Source: Bacillota bacterium
GTDB lineage: Bacteria; Bacillota; Desulfotomaculia; Desulfotomaculales; JAJYZD01
Assembly (NCBI GenBank): GCA_021800315.1
Contig: JAJYZD010000020.1
Location: 1 to 23,139, forward strand
Length of the DNA stretch: 23,139 nucleotides
Reading direction: 5' to 3'
The notes beneath the pieces were generated by a model. It saw nothing but the letters and a program-made list of their open reading frames with translations. It was not told the DNA's origin and searched no databases. Numbering within the stretch: the stretch's first letter is position 1; every line of letters begins with the position of its first letter. A program made the translations under genes and the position numbers. Shown here one piece after another: positions 14,641 through 21,665 of the stretch.

Positions 14641-14955
14641 ATGTACGTGTCCACACCCGAGTTTTTCCAGCTGCTGCGGAAGGAGAACCCGCAGGTGGCC
14701 GAAGCGGTCAGGCATCTGCGGTCCGTCATCTCCGAGACCAACATGCTGGACGAAAAGACGTCCAACCTGATCATCATCGGTGCCGCCACGGCCATGCGCA
14801 ACGCCGCGGCCCTGCGCGAACACATCCAGGCCGCCCTTAAGTGCGGCGCCACCCGGGAGGAAATAGTCAGCACCATCTTGCTCCTGACTCCGGCCCTGGG
14901 CATCCCCAACATCCTGTTCGCCCTACCCATCGCCATCCAGGAAATGGAGAACTGA
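14641..14955 (+). CDS. Carboxymuconolactone decarboxylase (CMD/AhpD-like) family protein
   Basis: The product has 104 residues and is all-helical. The core REHIQAALKCGATREEIVSTILL matches the CMD signature (HvxxAlxaGATxeEI), here spanning residues ~60-83, written as two parts: REHIQAALKCGA and TREEIVSTILL. The AhpD redox pair CxxC is absent; there is a single cysteine in the ALKCGA segment, so peroxidase-reductase activity of the AhpD kind is unlikely. Small CMD proteins of this sort are widespread in anaerobes and mostly uncharacterised. I prefer ATG 14641 to GTG 14629 because AGGAG lies 11 nt before the ATG but abuts the GTG. That AGGAG sits in a hairpin. It is followed by a strong bidirectional terminator. 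Confidence 0.75.
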   Translation: MYVSTPEFFQLLRKENPQVAEAVRHLRSVISETNMLDEKTSNLIIIGAATAMRNAAALREHIQAALKCGATREEIVSTILLLTPALGIPNILFALPIAIQEMEN

Positions 14956-15026
14956 TTCCAGCCCGGGGTCGCGCGGAACGGTCCTGACCCAGCCCTCCCG
15001 GGTGGCGCCGGGATGTTTTCATGAGC

Positions 15027-15055
15027 AAGGGGGCGGCCGTGCCAGCCGCCCCCTT
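15027..15055. terminator. Bidirectional intrinsic terminator between convergent genes
   Basis: An 11-bp stem, AAGGGGGCGGC with GCCGCCCCCTT, closes a 7-nt loop (CGTGCCA). T residues follow on the plus strand and A residues flank the left side, so it can act for the CMD gene (+) and the FmdB gene (-). Confidence 0.8.
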
Positions 15056-15090
15056 TACGTGGAACCAACGGTTCCTTCCCTCTAAAGTCC

Positions 15091-15288
15091 TCACCCGCCG
15101 GAAAATCCCCCGGTCGAGCAACTGCCGCCCTGGCGTGCGCCTGACTTTATCGATGCCACACCGAAATACACCTGCCGCAGGTTAGGGTTGCCACACTGGG
15201 GACAGGTGGCTTTTTCCTTTTCGGCATAGGATCCGAGCATGGTAAACTGGTGCTGGCACTGGTCGCACTTGAGTTCATAGATCGGCAT
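15091..15288 (-). CDS. FmdB-family zinc-ribbon protein
   Basis: The product has 65 residues and begins MPIYELKCDQC, the hallmark of the FmdB/putative regulatory protein family. Four cysteines (C8, C11, C29, C32) form a zinc ribbon. The tail (SIKSGARQGGSCSTGGFSGG) is flexible, Gly/Ser-rich, with an extra cysteine, as is common in the family. FmdB was named from a gene near formamidase; its molecular role is unclear. ATG 15288 follows a G-rich ribosome-binding site; the frame opens 12 codons earlier but those codons overlap the promoter leader. It is monocistronic between its own consensus promoter and a shared terminator. Confidence 0.85.
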   Translation of the reverse strand: MPIYELKCDQCQHQFTMLGSYAEKEKATCPQCGNPNLRQVYFGVASIKSGARQGGSCSTGGFSGG

Positions 15289-15312
15289 GACTGTCCCCCC
15301 TTCCTTCTCCTG

Positions 15313-15341
15313 ATTATAATCCACCAGTTTTTCGCTGTCAA
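15313..15341 (-). promoter_or_regulatory. Perfect consensus sigma-A promoter for the FmdB-family gene
   Basis: Minus strand TTGACA (15336-15341), a 17-nt spacer and TATAAT (15313-15318): both boxes match consensus exactly. Transcription should start near 15306, giving a leader of about 18 nt. Confidence 0.85.
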
Positions 15342-15357
15342 TTGTTTTCCTGTGGCC

Positions 15358-16368
15358 TCAGAAACCGGTCTTCCCCTTCGGGATCCGGCCCGTGTGGACA
15401 CATTCGCTACGCAGGCGCCGGCCAAGGATCTTTTCCATCATCCGTCCGATCTCCAGGACCCGGTCCACATCAAGCCCGGTCCGGATGCCCATCTCGTCCA
15501 TCATCACCGTCATGTCCTCCGTAGAGGCCAGGCCGACGATGTTGGGATCCTGGTAGTAGTATGCCCCGGTGCCGGCCACGGGGCAGCCGTCGATGAAATT
15601 GGTGGGCTGCCCACCGATGCCGCCCATCGTGCCTTCGAAGTGGGTTATGCCGGCGAGAAGAGCGGCCAGAACGTTGGCCGGGCCCCAGCCGCGCGTGACG
15701 TGGAAATGGGCCACGTGCAGGGCCGGATCCGGCATCTCGTCCAGGATCATGGAGAAGTAGCGGTAGACCCGGTCGGGCGGGGCGGAGCCGTCGTGGTCGG
15801 CGTGCTCGATGTCGTCCGCCCCCAGGGACAGGTAATGCCTGGTGAATTCCACCGCCTTTTTCAGCTCGGTGGGACCTTCTATGGGGCAGCCCCAGATAGT
15901 GCTGACCGTTCCGCAAACCTTCATCCCCGCGTCATGGGCCTTCTGAATGCACCGCTCGGTCATCGCCCAGTAGGCGGCGTGGGTAAGGCCGGAGTTCTTC
16001 AACTGGTGGGAAGGCGAGGTGGACACCATCTGCAGGATCCGGTCCGGTCCGCAGCCCGCCCTTTTCAGTTCGACGGCCCGGTCCACCGCCCGCTCGGCAA
16101 TGGTCACGGCCGTCAGTTCCACACCGGTAAGCAGGTCCTTCACCCGCTTGGATTCGCGCAGTCCCCGCAACACCTGCTCGGCGTCGGCGAACTGGGGCAT
16201 GCCCCGGGGATTGCCCAGGTTGGTCACTTCCAGCCGGGTAAAACCGGCCAGGATCATTTCTTCCAGGCACCACAGCTTGGCCTTGGTCGGAATAAACCTC
16301 TCCTCGTGCTGGAATCCGTCCCGTACGGTAATATCACCGATAACCGCTTCTTCAGGATATTTGAACAT
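15358..16368 (-). CDS. HMG-CoA lyase-like enzyme (DRE-TIM metallolyase, pyruvate carboxyltransferase family)
   Basis: The product has 336 residues. DITVRDGFQ at residues 12-20 is the family's metal/substrate motif. HFH (in VAHFHVTRGWGPANV) supplies the two histidine ligands and the following Asn the fourth. Near residue 268, IDGCPVAGTG carries a cysteine corresponding to the catalytic Cys of HMG-CoA lyase (GGCPxAxGAxG). HMG-CoA lyase splits 3-hydroxy-3-methylglutaryl-CoA into acetyl-CoA and acetoacetate. It is somewhat longer than typical bacterial lyases (~300) and the DTxG segment is altered (ADHDGSAPP), so a related aldol-type cleavage is possible. ATG 16368 follows AGGGGGAA. It is the last gene of a four-gene leftward operon whose order fits leucine/isovalerate degradation. 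Confidence 0.78.
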   Translation of the reverse strand: MFKYPEEAVIGDITVRDGFQHEERFIPTKAKLWCLEEMILAGFTRLEVTNLGNPRGMPQFADAEQVLRGLRESKRVKDLLTGVELTAVTIAERAVDRAVELKRAGCGPDRILQMVSTSPSHQLKNSGLTHAAYWAMTERCIQKAHDAGMKVCGTVSTIWGCPIEGPTELKKAVEFTRHYLSLGADDIEHADHDGSAPPDRVYRYFSMILDEMPDPALHVAHFHVTRGWGPANVLAALLAGITHFEGTMGGIGGQPTNFIDGCPVAGTGAYYYQDPNIVGLASTEDMTVMMDEMGIRTGLDVDRVLEIGRMMEKILGRRLRSECVHTGRIPKGKTGF

Positions 16369-16393
16369 GTCAATTCCCCCTGCCTGGTAGTTC

Positions 16394-17176
16394 TCAGCGT
16401 CCCCGGTAAACGGGCGGACGCTTTTCGTTGAAAGCCCGCAGACCCTCGTCCCGGTCCTCCGAGTAAAGACAGGCGTTGTAGCACTCCGCCTCCAGCGAGA
16501 GCGCCGTCCTCAGTTCCACTTCCACACCCAGGTTGATGGCTTTCTTGGCCTGTTTCAAGGCGATCGGACCGCCTGCCGCCATTTGCCGCGCCAGCGCGAA
16601 AGTTTTCTCCATCACCTCCCCGGCGGCCACCACCTGGTTGACCAGGCGTAGATGCAGGGCCTCCGCGGCCCCAAAGCGCCGGCCGGTAAAAATGAGTTCC
16701 TTGGCCGCCGCGCGCCCTACCACGCGCGGCAGGAGCTGGGTCCCCCCCCCGCCCGGAATGATAGCCAGTCCTACTTCGGGCAGGCCGAATACCGCCGTGT
16801 CGCCGGCGATGATGAAGTCGCAGGCCAGGGCGAATTCCAGGCCCCCTCCCAGGCAGAAACCGTTGACCGCCGCCACCAGCGGCTTTTCGAACTCCACCAC
16901 GGCCGTGAAGGCGCGGACGAAGAGTTCCCTTTGACGGGCCGTCTCGGCCTTGGTCATGGTCTTCCGTTCCTTTAAGTCGGCGCCCACGCAGAAGGCCCGG
17001 TCCCCTTCGCCGGTCAGTACGGCGGCGAAAACATCTTCGTCGGCGGCCAAATCGCGCAAGGCGACCGGAAGCTCCCGGGCCATGGCCGTACCGAGCGCGT
17101 TCAAGGCTTCCGGCCGGTTGAAGGCCACGCAGCCCACATGATCCCGTCTGGTAACCTTCAGGTCCTGGTAATCCAT
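16394..17176 (-). CDS. Enoyl-CoA hydratase/isomerase (crotonase) family protein
   Basis: The product has 260 residues, a standard crotonase length. The oxyanion-hole segments are FCVGADLKE (residues 62-70) and NGFCLGGGLEFALACD (105-120). Both catalytic glutamates of hydratases are present at E114 and E134 (GLPEVGLAIIPGGGG), spaced 20 residues as in rat enoyl-CoA hydratase. The enzyme hydrates a 2-enoyl-CoA. With a carboxylase upstream and an HMG-CoA lyase-like enzyme downstream, 3-methylglutaconyl-CoA hydratase is the best contextual guess, but crotonyl-CoA hydratase is not excluded. It is 15 nt from the carboxylase stop and 25 nt before the lyase start. GGAGGGAA precedes the ATG. Confidence 0.88.
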   Translation of the reverse strand: MDYQDLKVTRRDHVGCVAFNRPEALNALGTAMARELPVALRDLAADEDVFAAVLTGEGDRAFCVGADLKERKTMTKAETARQRELFVRAFTAVVEFEKPLVAAVNGFCLGGGLEFALACDFIIAGDTAVFGLPEVGLAIIPGGGGTQLLPRVVGRAAAKELIFTGRRFGAAEALHLRLVNQVVAAGEVMEKTFALARQMAAGGPIALKQAKKAINLGVEVELRTALSLEAECYNACLYSEDRDEGLRAFNEKRPPVYRGR

Positions 17177-17191
17177 GCCATTCCCTCCGTC

Positions 17192-18736
17192 TCAGACCGG
17201 ATATACCGGGTGCTTGCGTTCGGTAAAGCGGATCCGTTTTCCTTCGTACAGGGCGAAACGGTTGATCAGCTCAAGGCGCAATTCCTCCCCGCCGACCAGG
17301 TGGTCCACCACCAGTTCGGAGGCCAGGCGAAAGAGATCGATATCCTGGACATACTCCTCCCGTTTTTCCCGGACGAAGGGTTCCCTCTCCTCCGGGGACA
17401 GGGCGTTGATCCGGTTCTCGTAGACCGCCTGGACGGCGGCTTCCGGCCCCATCACCGCTATCTGGGCCGTGGGCAGGGCCAGGCAGCAGTCGGGTTCGAA
17501 GGCCGGCCCGCACATGGCGTAGAGGCCGGCACCGTAAGCCTTGCGTACCACCACGGAAACCTTGGGGACGGTAGCCTCGGACATGGCCGAGATCATTTTG
17601 GCCCCGTGCCGGATGATACCCTGCCGTTCCACCGCCGAACCGACCATGAAGCCGGGCACGTCCATCAGGAACAGCAGCGGAATGTTGAAAGCGTCGCACA
17701 GGGCGATGAAGCGCGCGGCCTTGTCGGCCGAATCTACAAAGAGCACGCCGCCCTTGACCCGGGGCTGGTTGGCCAGGATACCTACGGTCCGGCCCCCGAG
17801 GCGGCAGAACCCGCAGATCAGCTCCGGGGCGAAGAGTTTCTTGATTTCAAACCAGCTGTCCTGGTCGATGACCCGGTCGATCAGCTCGTACATGTCGAAG
17901 GGAACGCTTTCTTTGAGCGGCACGATGTCCGCCACCCGGCGGCCGGGCAGAGCCTCGGCCGCCCCGGCCAGCGGCGGTTTGCCCAGGTAGTTCTGCGGGA
18001 AGTAGGTCAGGTAACGGCGACAGGCGGCGATCGCCTCCTCCTCGCTTTGGGCCAGCAGGTCCCCGCAGCCGCTGACACTGCAATGCATCATGGCGCCGCC
18101 CATCTCTTCCAGGGTGACCTTCTCGGCGATGACCATCTGGGCCATACGGGGTGAGCCGAGATACATGCTGGCGTTGCCGTTGACCATAAACACCACGTCG
18201 CAGAAAGCCGGTATGTAGGCTCCCCCGGCCGCCGAAGGCCCGAACAGGAGGCAGACCTGGGGCACCACCCCGGACAGCCTGACCTGGTTGTAGAAAATGG
18301 CGCCGGCCCCGCGCCGCCCCGGAAACATCTCCACCTGGTCGGTTATCCTGGCCCCGGCCGAGTCCACCAGGTAGAGGATGGGTATCTTCATATCCAGGGC
18401 CGTCTCCTGCAACCGGAGGATTTTCTCCACCGTGCGCTTCCCCCAGGAACCGGCCTTGACCGTGGAGTCGTTGGCCATCACGCACACCGGACGGCCGTGG
18501 ATCCGCCCCACGACCGTGACCACCCCGTCCGCGCCGAGGTCTTCGGCCAGGTTGTTGGCGAAGAGTCCATCCTCGCAACTTGCGGATCCGGGGTCCAGGA
18601 GGCTCGCCACCCGCTCCCGGGCAAACATTTTCCCCTTCCGGGCGTTGGCCTCGTGATAGCGGGCCGGTCCGCCCTTTTTGATCAGTTCTTTCTTTTCCCT
18701 TAAAATCGCCTCGCGGCTAAAGCCGTATTCGTCCAA
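17192..18736 (-). CDS. Biotin-dependent acyl-CoA carboxylase, carboxyltransferase (beta) subunit
   Basis: The product has 514 residues. It belongs to the PccB/MccB/MmdA carboxyltransferase family, with two crotonase-like halves that transfer CO2 between biotin and an acyl-CoA. Characteristic segments are KMFARERVASLLDPGS (near residue 40), LVDSAGARI, FGPSAAGGAYIPAFCD, and in the second half FLMDVPGFMVG and YGAGLYAMCG. I chose TTG 18736 because AAGGGGG lies 8 nt upstream; a TTG seven codons earlier overlaps that site. No biotin carboxylase or biotin-carrier gene lies in the window, so the partner must be elsewhere. Alternatively the enzyme belongs to a membrane decarboxylase. Substrate (methylcrotonyl-, propionyl- or methylmalonyl-CoA) is not certain; the operon favours methylcrotonyl-CoA. 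Confidence 0.87.
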   Translation of the reverse strand: MDEYGFSREAILREKKELIKKGGPARYHEANARKGKMFARERVASLLDPGSASCEDGLFANNLAEDLGADGVVTVVGRIHGRPVCVMANDSTVKAGSWGKRTVEKILRLQETALDMKIPILYLVDSAGARITDQVEMFPGRRGAGAIFYNQVRLSGVVPQVCLLFGPSAAGGAYIPAFCDVVFMVNGNASMYLGSPRMAQMVIAEKVTLEEMGGAMMHCSVSGCGDLLAQSEEEAIAACRRYLTYFPQNYLGKPPLAGAAEALPGRRVADIVPLKESVPFDMYELIDRVIDQDSWFEIKKLFAPELICGFCRLGGRTVGILANQPRVKGGVLFVDSADKAARFIALCDAFNIPLLFLMDVPGFMVGSAVERQGIIRHGAKMISAMSEATVPKVSVVVRKAYGAGLYAMCGPAFEPDCCLALPTAQIAVMGPEAAVQAVYENRINALSPEEREPFVREKREEYVQDIDLFRLASELVVDHLVGGEELRLELINRFALYEGKRIRFTERKHPVYPV

Positions 18737-18778
18737 TGCTACATCCCCCTTTTGCAAACCCGGTCAGACCCTCCGGTC

Positions 18779-19000
18779 TTAGAGCCGGTTTCCGCGGTCC
18801 GTCATCAAGCCGGCCAGCCCAACCTTCTTCCAAAGATCCGTCCGGTGTTCCCGAACCGTGGGACCCGCTCCTAGCAGCGCGGCCACAATCAGGGCCACTG
18901 TCCCCGGGGATACCTCCGGTCCGGAAACCTCCTCTTCCGGTCCCGCGGGTCCCCAATCGTCGTCTGGAAAATCATCCTGAAAAACAATATCCGGCTGCAT
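18779..19000 (-). CDS. Small acyl-CoA carboxylase accessory (epsilon/gamma-like) subunit
   Basis: The product has 73 residues. It starts at ATG 19000, 8 nt after GGAGG; an in-frame GTG seven codons earlier is less well placed. The N-terminal half is acidic (DDFPDDDWGPAGPEEEV). The rest reads VSPGTVALIVAALLG, then LWKKVGLAGLM. This PE/SP-x-x-A-x-I-x-A-A-L...LWKxxG pattern resembles small epsilon subunits of acyl-CoA carboxylases and the cytoplasmic tail of decarboxylase gamma subunits. It has no full membrane helix. It is 42 nt upstream of the carboxyltransferase and leads the operon. The assignment is from pattern and context, not strong similarity. Confidence 0.55.
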   Translation of the reverse strand: MQPDIVFQDDFPDDDWGPAGPEEEVSGPEVSPGTVALIVAALLGAGPTVREHRTDLWKKVGLAGLMTDRGNRL

Positions 19001-19029
19001 TCCTACCCCCTCCAGTCCCACCCGGTCCC

Positions 19030-19059
19030 CTTTTACGGCGAAATCCGGTTTAATGTCAG
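19030..19059 (-). promoter_or_regulatory. Possible promoter of the carboxylase-lyase operon
   Basis: Minus strand CTGACA (19054-19059), an 18-nt spacer and TAAAAG (19030-19035). The -35 is good and the -10 is weak, so the call is tentative. The predicted start lies about 23 nt before the first ATG of the operon. Confidence 0.35.
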
Positions 19060-19107
19060 CCTAGTATTCTCTTTCCGGAGTCTCTTTCCCTGCCCCCCGG
19101 CGGAAGA

Positions 19108-19131
19108 GGGGCACCCGCCGGTTGGTGCCCC
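19108..19131. other. Perfect 8-bp hairpin in the divergent intergenic region before glutamate decarboxylase
   Basis: GGGGCACC (19108-19115) pairs with GGTGCCCC (19124-19131) around an 8-nt loop. A second smaller stem, CCGGC/GGCCGG, follows directly. There is no T-tract. It lies in the leader of either divergent transcript and could be regulatory. Confidence 0.4.
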
Positions 19132-19195
19132 TGACCGGCTTTTGGGCCGGCGGTCGGGAAATACTAAAAAAGAAGTCGGAACAGGGGGGATCCGC

Positions 19196-20580
19196 ATGAT
19201 ATCGAACAAGGTGGAACCGCCGGCCGGAAACGGTCCCGGTACGGGACTTTCCGCCACTTACGCCTTGCGCTATTTCACCGAAAGCGTGCCCAGGTACGAG
19301 ATACCCGCGGACGGCATGCCGGCCGGCGCCGCCTGCCAGTTGGTGCACGACGAGTTGAACCTCGACGGGAACGCGGCGTTCGACCTGGGCACTTTTACCA
19401 CCACCTGGATGGAGCCCGAGGCGGAAAGGCTGATTGTCCAAAACCTCGGCAAAAACTTCGTCGATCGTTTTGAGTATCCCCAGACCACGGAGATTCACCA
19501 GCGGATCGTCAACATGCTGGGACCCTTGTTCAACGCGCCCGATCAGGCGAACTTTTGCGGAACCGCCACCGTGGGGTCCTCGGAAGCCATTTTGCTGGGT
19601 CTCCTGGCCCACAAGCGGGCCTGGCGCAACAAGCACCGGACCGGACATCCCAACATCGTTTTCGGCGCCGACGCCCACATCTGCTGGGATAAATTCGCCC
19701 GGTACTTCGAGGTCGAACCCCGGGTGGTACCCATGGCAAAAGACCGGTTTTGCAGCGACGCGGCAGCGGTCCGGGAGCGGATCGACGAGAACACCATTTG
19801 CGTCGGCGCGATTATGGGGACCACTTTTACCGGGGCCTGCGAGCCGGTGCGGGAGATCGACGCCCTGCTGGCCGGCATCAACCAGGATAGAGGCTGGGAC
19901 ATCTCCATTCACGTCGACGCGGCCAGCGCCGGTTTCGTCCTGCCCTTCACCAACCCGGAACTGGTCTGGGACTTTCGCCTGTCCCACGTCCGCTCGATCA
20001 ACGTGTCCGGACACAAGTTCGGCCTGGTGTATCCCGGCCTGGGCTGGCTCCTTTTCAAACACGCCGGCGACCTGCCCGAAGACCTGGTATTCTACGTCAA
20101 CTACCTCGGCGATACCATGCCGACGTACACCCTGAATTTCTCCCGCGGCTCCGGCATGGTGATGGCCCAGTACTACAACCTGCTCCGCCTCGGTTACGCG
20201 GGCTACAAAAGCATTATGGAAAACTGCCTGGCCAACGCCCGCTATTTCGCCGGCCGCCTCGTCGCCTCCGGCCTGTTTGACGTCCTAAGCACCATGGAAC
20301 TGCCCATCGTAACCTTCCGGTTCAGGCAAAAGGCCGGTTTCACGCCGTTTCAGCTTTCCCGGAAGCTGCGCGAGAGGGGATGGATGCTGCCGGCCTACAA
20401 CCTGCCGCCGACGCGGAGGACATGACCGTCATGCGGGTGGTGGCAAGGGAGACCTTCAGCCGGGACATGGCCGAAATCCTGGCGGCGGATATCGTAAGCG
20501 CCTACCGGTCGCTGGACGGGACGAAGAGCGAACGGCTGGAGCCGGCGGTCTCCCCCCGCCGGGGCCACCACGCCACCTGA
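19196..20580 (+). pseudogene. gad: Glutamate decarboxylase, frameshifted near the 3' end
   Basis: The PLP enzyme converts glutamate to GABA and CO2, consuming a proton. ATG 19196 follows GGGGGGA. Frame 1 runs from MISNKVEPP through HVDAASAGFVLPF and SINVSGHKFGLVYPG, where Lys274 is the PLP lysine (K276 in E. coli GadB), to RGWMLPAYNLPP and then an early TGA at 20423-20425. The expected continuation, DAEDMTVMRVVARETFSRDM, is intact in the -1 frame from 20410 to the stop at 20580. One missing base (a G near 20410, after CCGCCG) explains this. Restored, the protein would be about 461 residues, the normal family length. As written, the product lacks the last ~50 residues, which cap the active site in the family. 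I see no slippery heptamer, so a mutation or sequencing error is likelier than programmed frameshifting. No GABA antiporter is adjacent. Confidence 0.88.
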
Positions 20581-20653
20581 CCCGACACCACTCAAGCCGG
20601 CATTTTTTCTGGACTTTCCGGACATAAAGTGGTTAAATGGTTATGTAGTTGGG

Positions 20654-21661
20654 GTGAAGGCTGTGGATTCCATGGCGGTCGACGATTGGATCGAGGAGCG
20701 AACCATCCTCAAGGTTTACCGGGGCAGCCATGCCTACGGCACCAACCACGAAAAATCCGACATCGACATGGGTGGAGTTTGTATCCCGCCCCGGGACTAC
20801 CTGATCGGCTTCAAACATTTCGAGCAGTGGGAAAACAAGCGCTATACCGGCTTCCCGGCGTACAAAAAGGCCGGGCAGCCGGCCGAGATCGTTATTTTCG
20901 GCCTGCACAAATTCGTGCACCTCGCTTTCAACTGCAACCCCAACATCATCGAGCACCTGTTCGTCGACCCGACGCACATTATCTATTGCAACGATGCCGG
21001 CCGACAACTTCTGGACAACCGGCATATCTTTCTCTCCAAGAAGGCCCGGCATACTTTCGGCGGCTACGCGGTCGCCCAGCTCAGAAAACTGCGCAACAAA
21101 CTGCCCATGGAGGAAGCCGGGGAAAAGCTGGCCGGCCTGGAGCAAAACAAACGAGGGGACCTCGCCCGCATCATCAAGCTCGAGCACCGCATCGACGCCC
21201 TGAAGGGCCGGGAACTGACCGACGACGAGGCCCTGCTCATCCTGGGCATCGAGACGGAAATCAGGGACTACACCTACCGGGTGGCGAACTTGGATGAAAA
21301 GATCAAGGAACTCAAGCATCGTATGGGGGGCGGCAACCATAATACCCACGGCAGCCACAAGGGCATCATCGACGAATTCAAATGGGATACCAAGCACGGT
21401 GCCCATTTGATCCGGCTCCTGTACACGGGCATCGAAATCCTGACGGAGGGCGACTGCCACGTCCTGCGCCCGGAGAACCAGTACCTGATCGACATTCGAC
21501 ATGGCAAGTATTCGTTGGAGCACGTCCAAAAGGAAGCCGACCGCCTGTTCGCCCTGCTCGACGAAGCCTACGTCCGCTCCCGTCTGCCCAACAGCCCGGA
21601 CGAGGGCAGGGTGAACGAGCTGCTGGTCGATCTCACCCTGCGCAGCCTGGAAAGGGGATGA
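20654..21661 (+). CDS. RlaP-type nucleotidyltransferase (PF10127-like predicted nucleotidyltransferase)
   Basis: The product has up to 335 residues. The N-terminus carries a polymerase-beta-like nucleotidyltransferase core: GSHAYGTNHEKSDID near residues 25-39 gives the G-S...D-x-D motif for metal and NTP binding. This spacing, with HAYG between, is typical of the RlaP/YcgL group, thought to modify RNA. Residues ~155-225 are rich in charged heptads (ELTDDEALLILG, YRVANLDEKIKELKH) and may form a coiled coil. HKGIIDEFKWDTKHGAHLIR follows, a conserved stretch in this group. The start is uncertain: GTG 20654, GTG 20663 or ATG 20672. It stops 4 nt before the CCA-adding enzyme start, so the two are an operon and perhaps act together on RNA 3' ends (inference). 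Confidence 0.78.
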   Translation: MKAVDSMAVDDWIEERTILKVYRGSHAYGTNHEKSDIDMGGVCIPPRDYLIGFKHFEQWENKRYTGFPAYKKAGQPAEIVIFGLHKFVHLAFNCNPNIIEHLFVDPTHIIYCNDAGRQLLDNRHIFLSKKARHTFGGYAVAQLRKLRNKLPMEEAGEKLAGLEQNKRGDLARIIKLEHRIDALKGRELTDDEALLILGIETEIRDYTYRVANLDEKIKELKHRMGGGNHNTHGSHKGIIDEFKWDTKHGAHLIRLLYTGIEILTEGDCHVLRPENQYLIDIRHGKYSLEHVQKEADRLFALLDEAYVRSRLPNSPDEGRVNELLVDLTLRSLERG

Positions 21662-21665
21662 CGCC

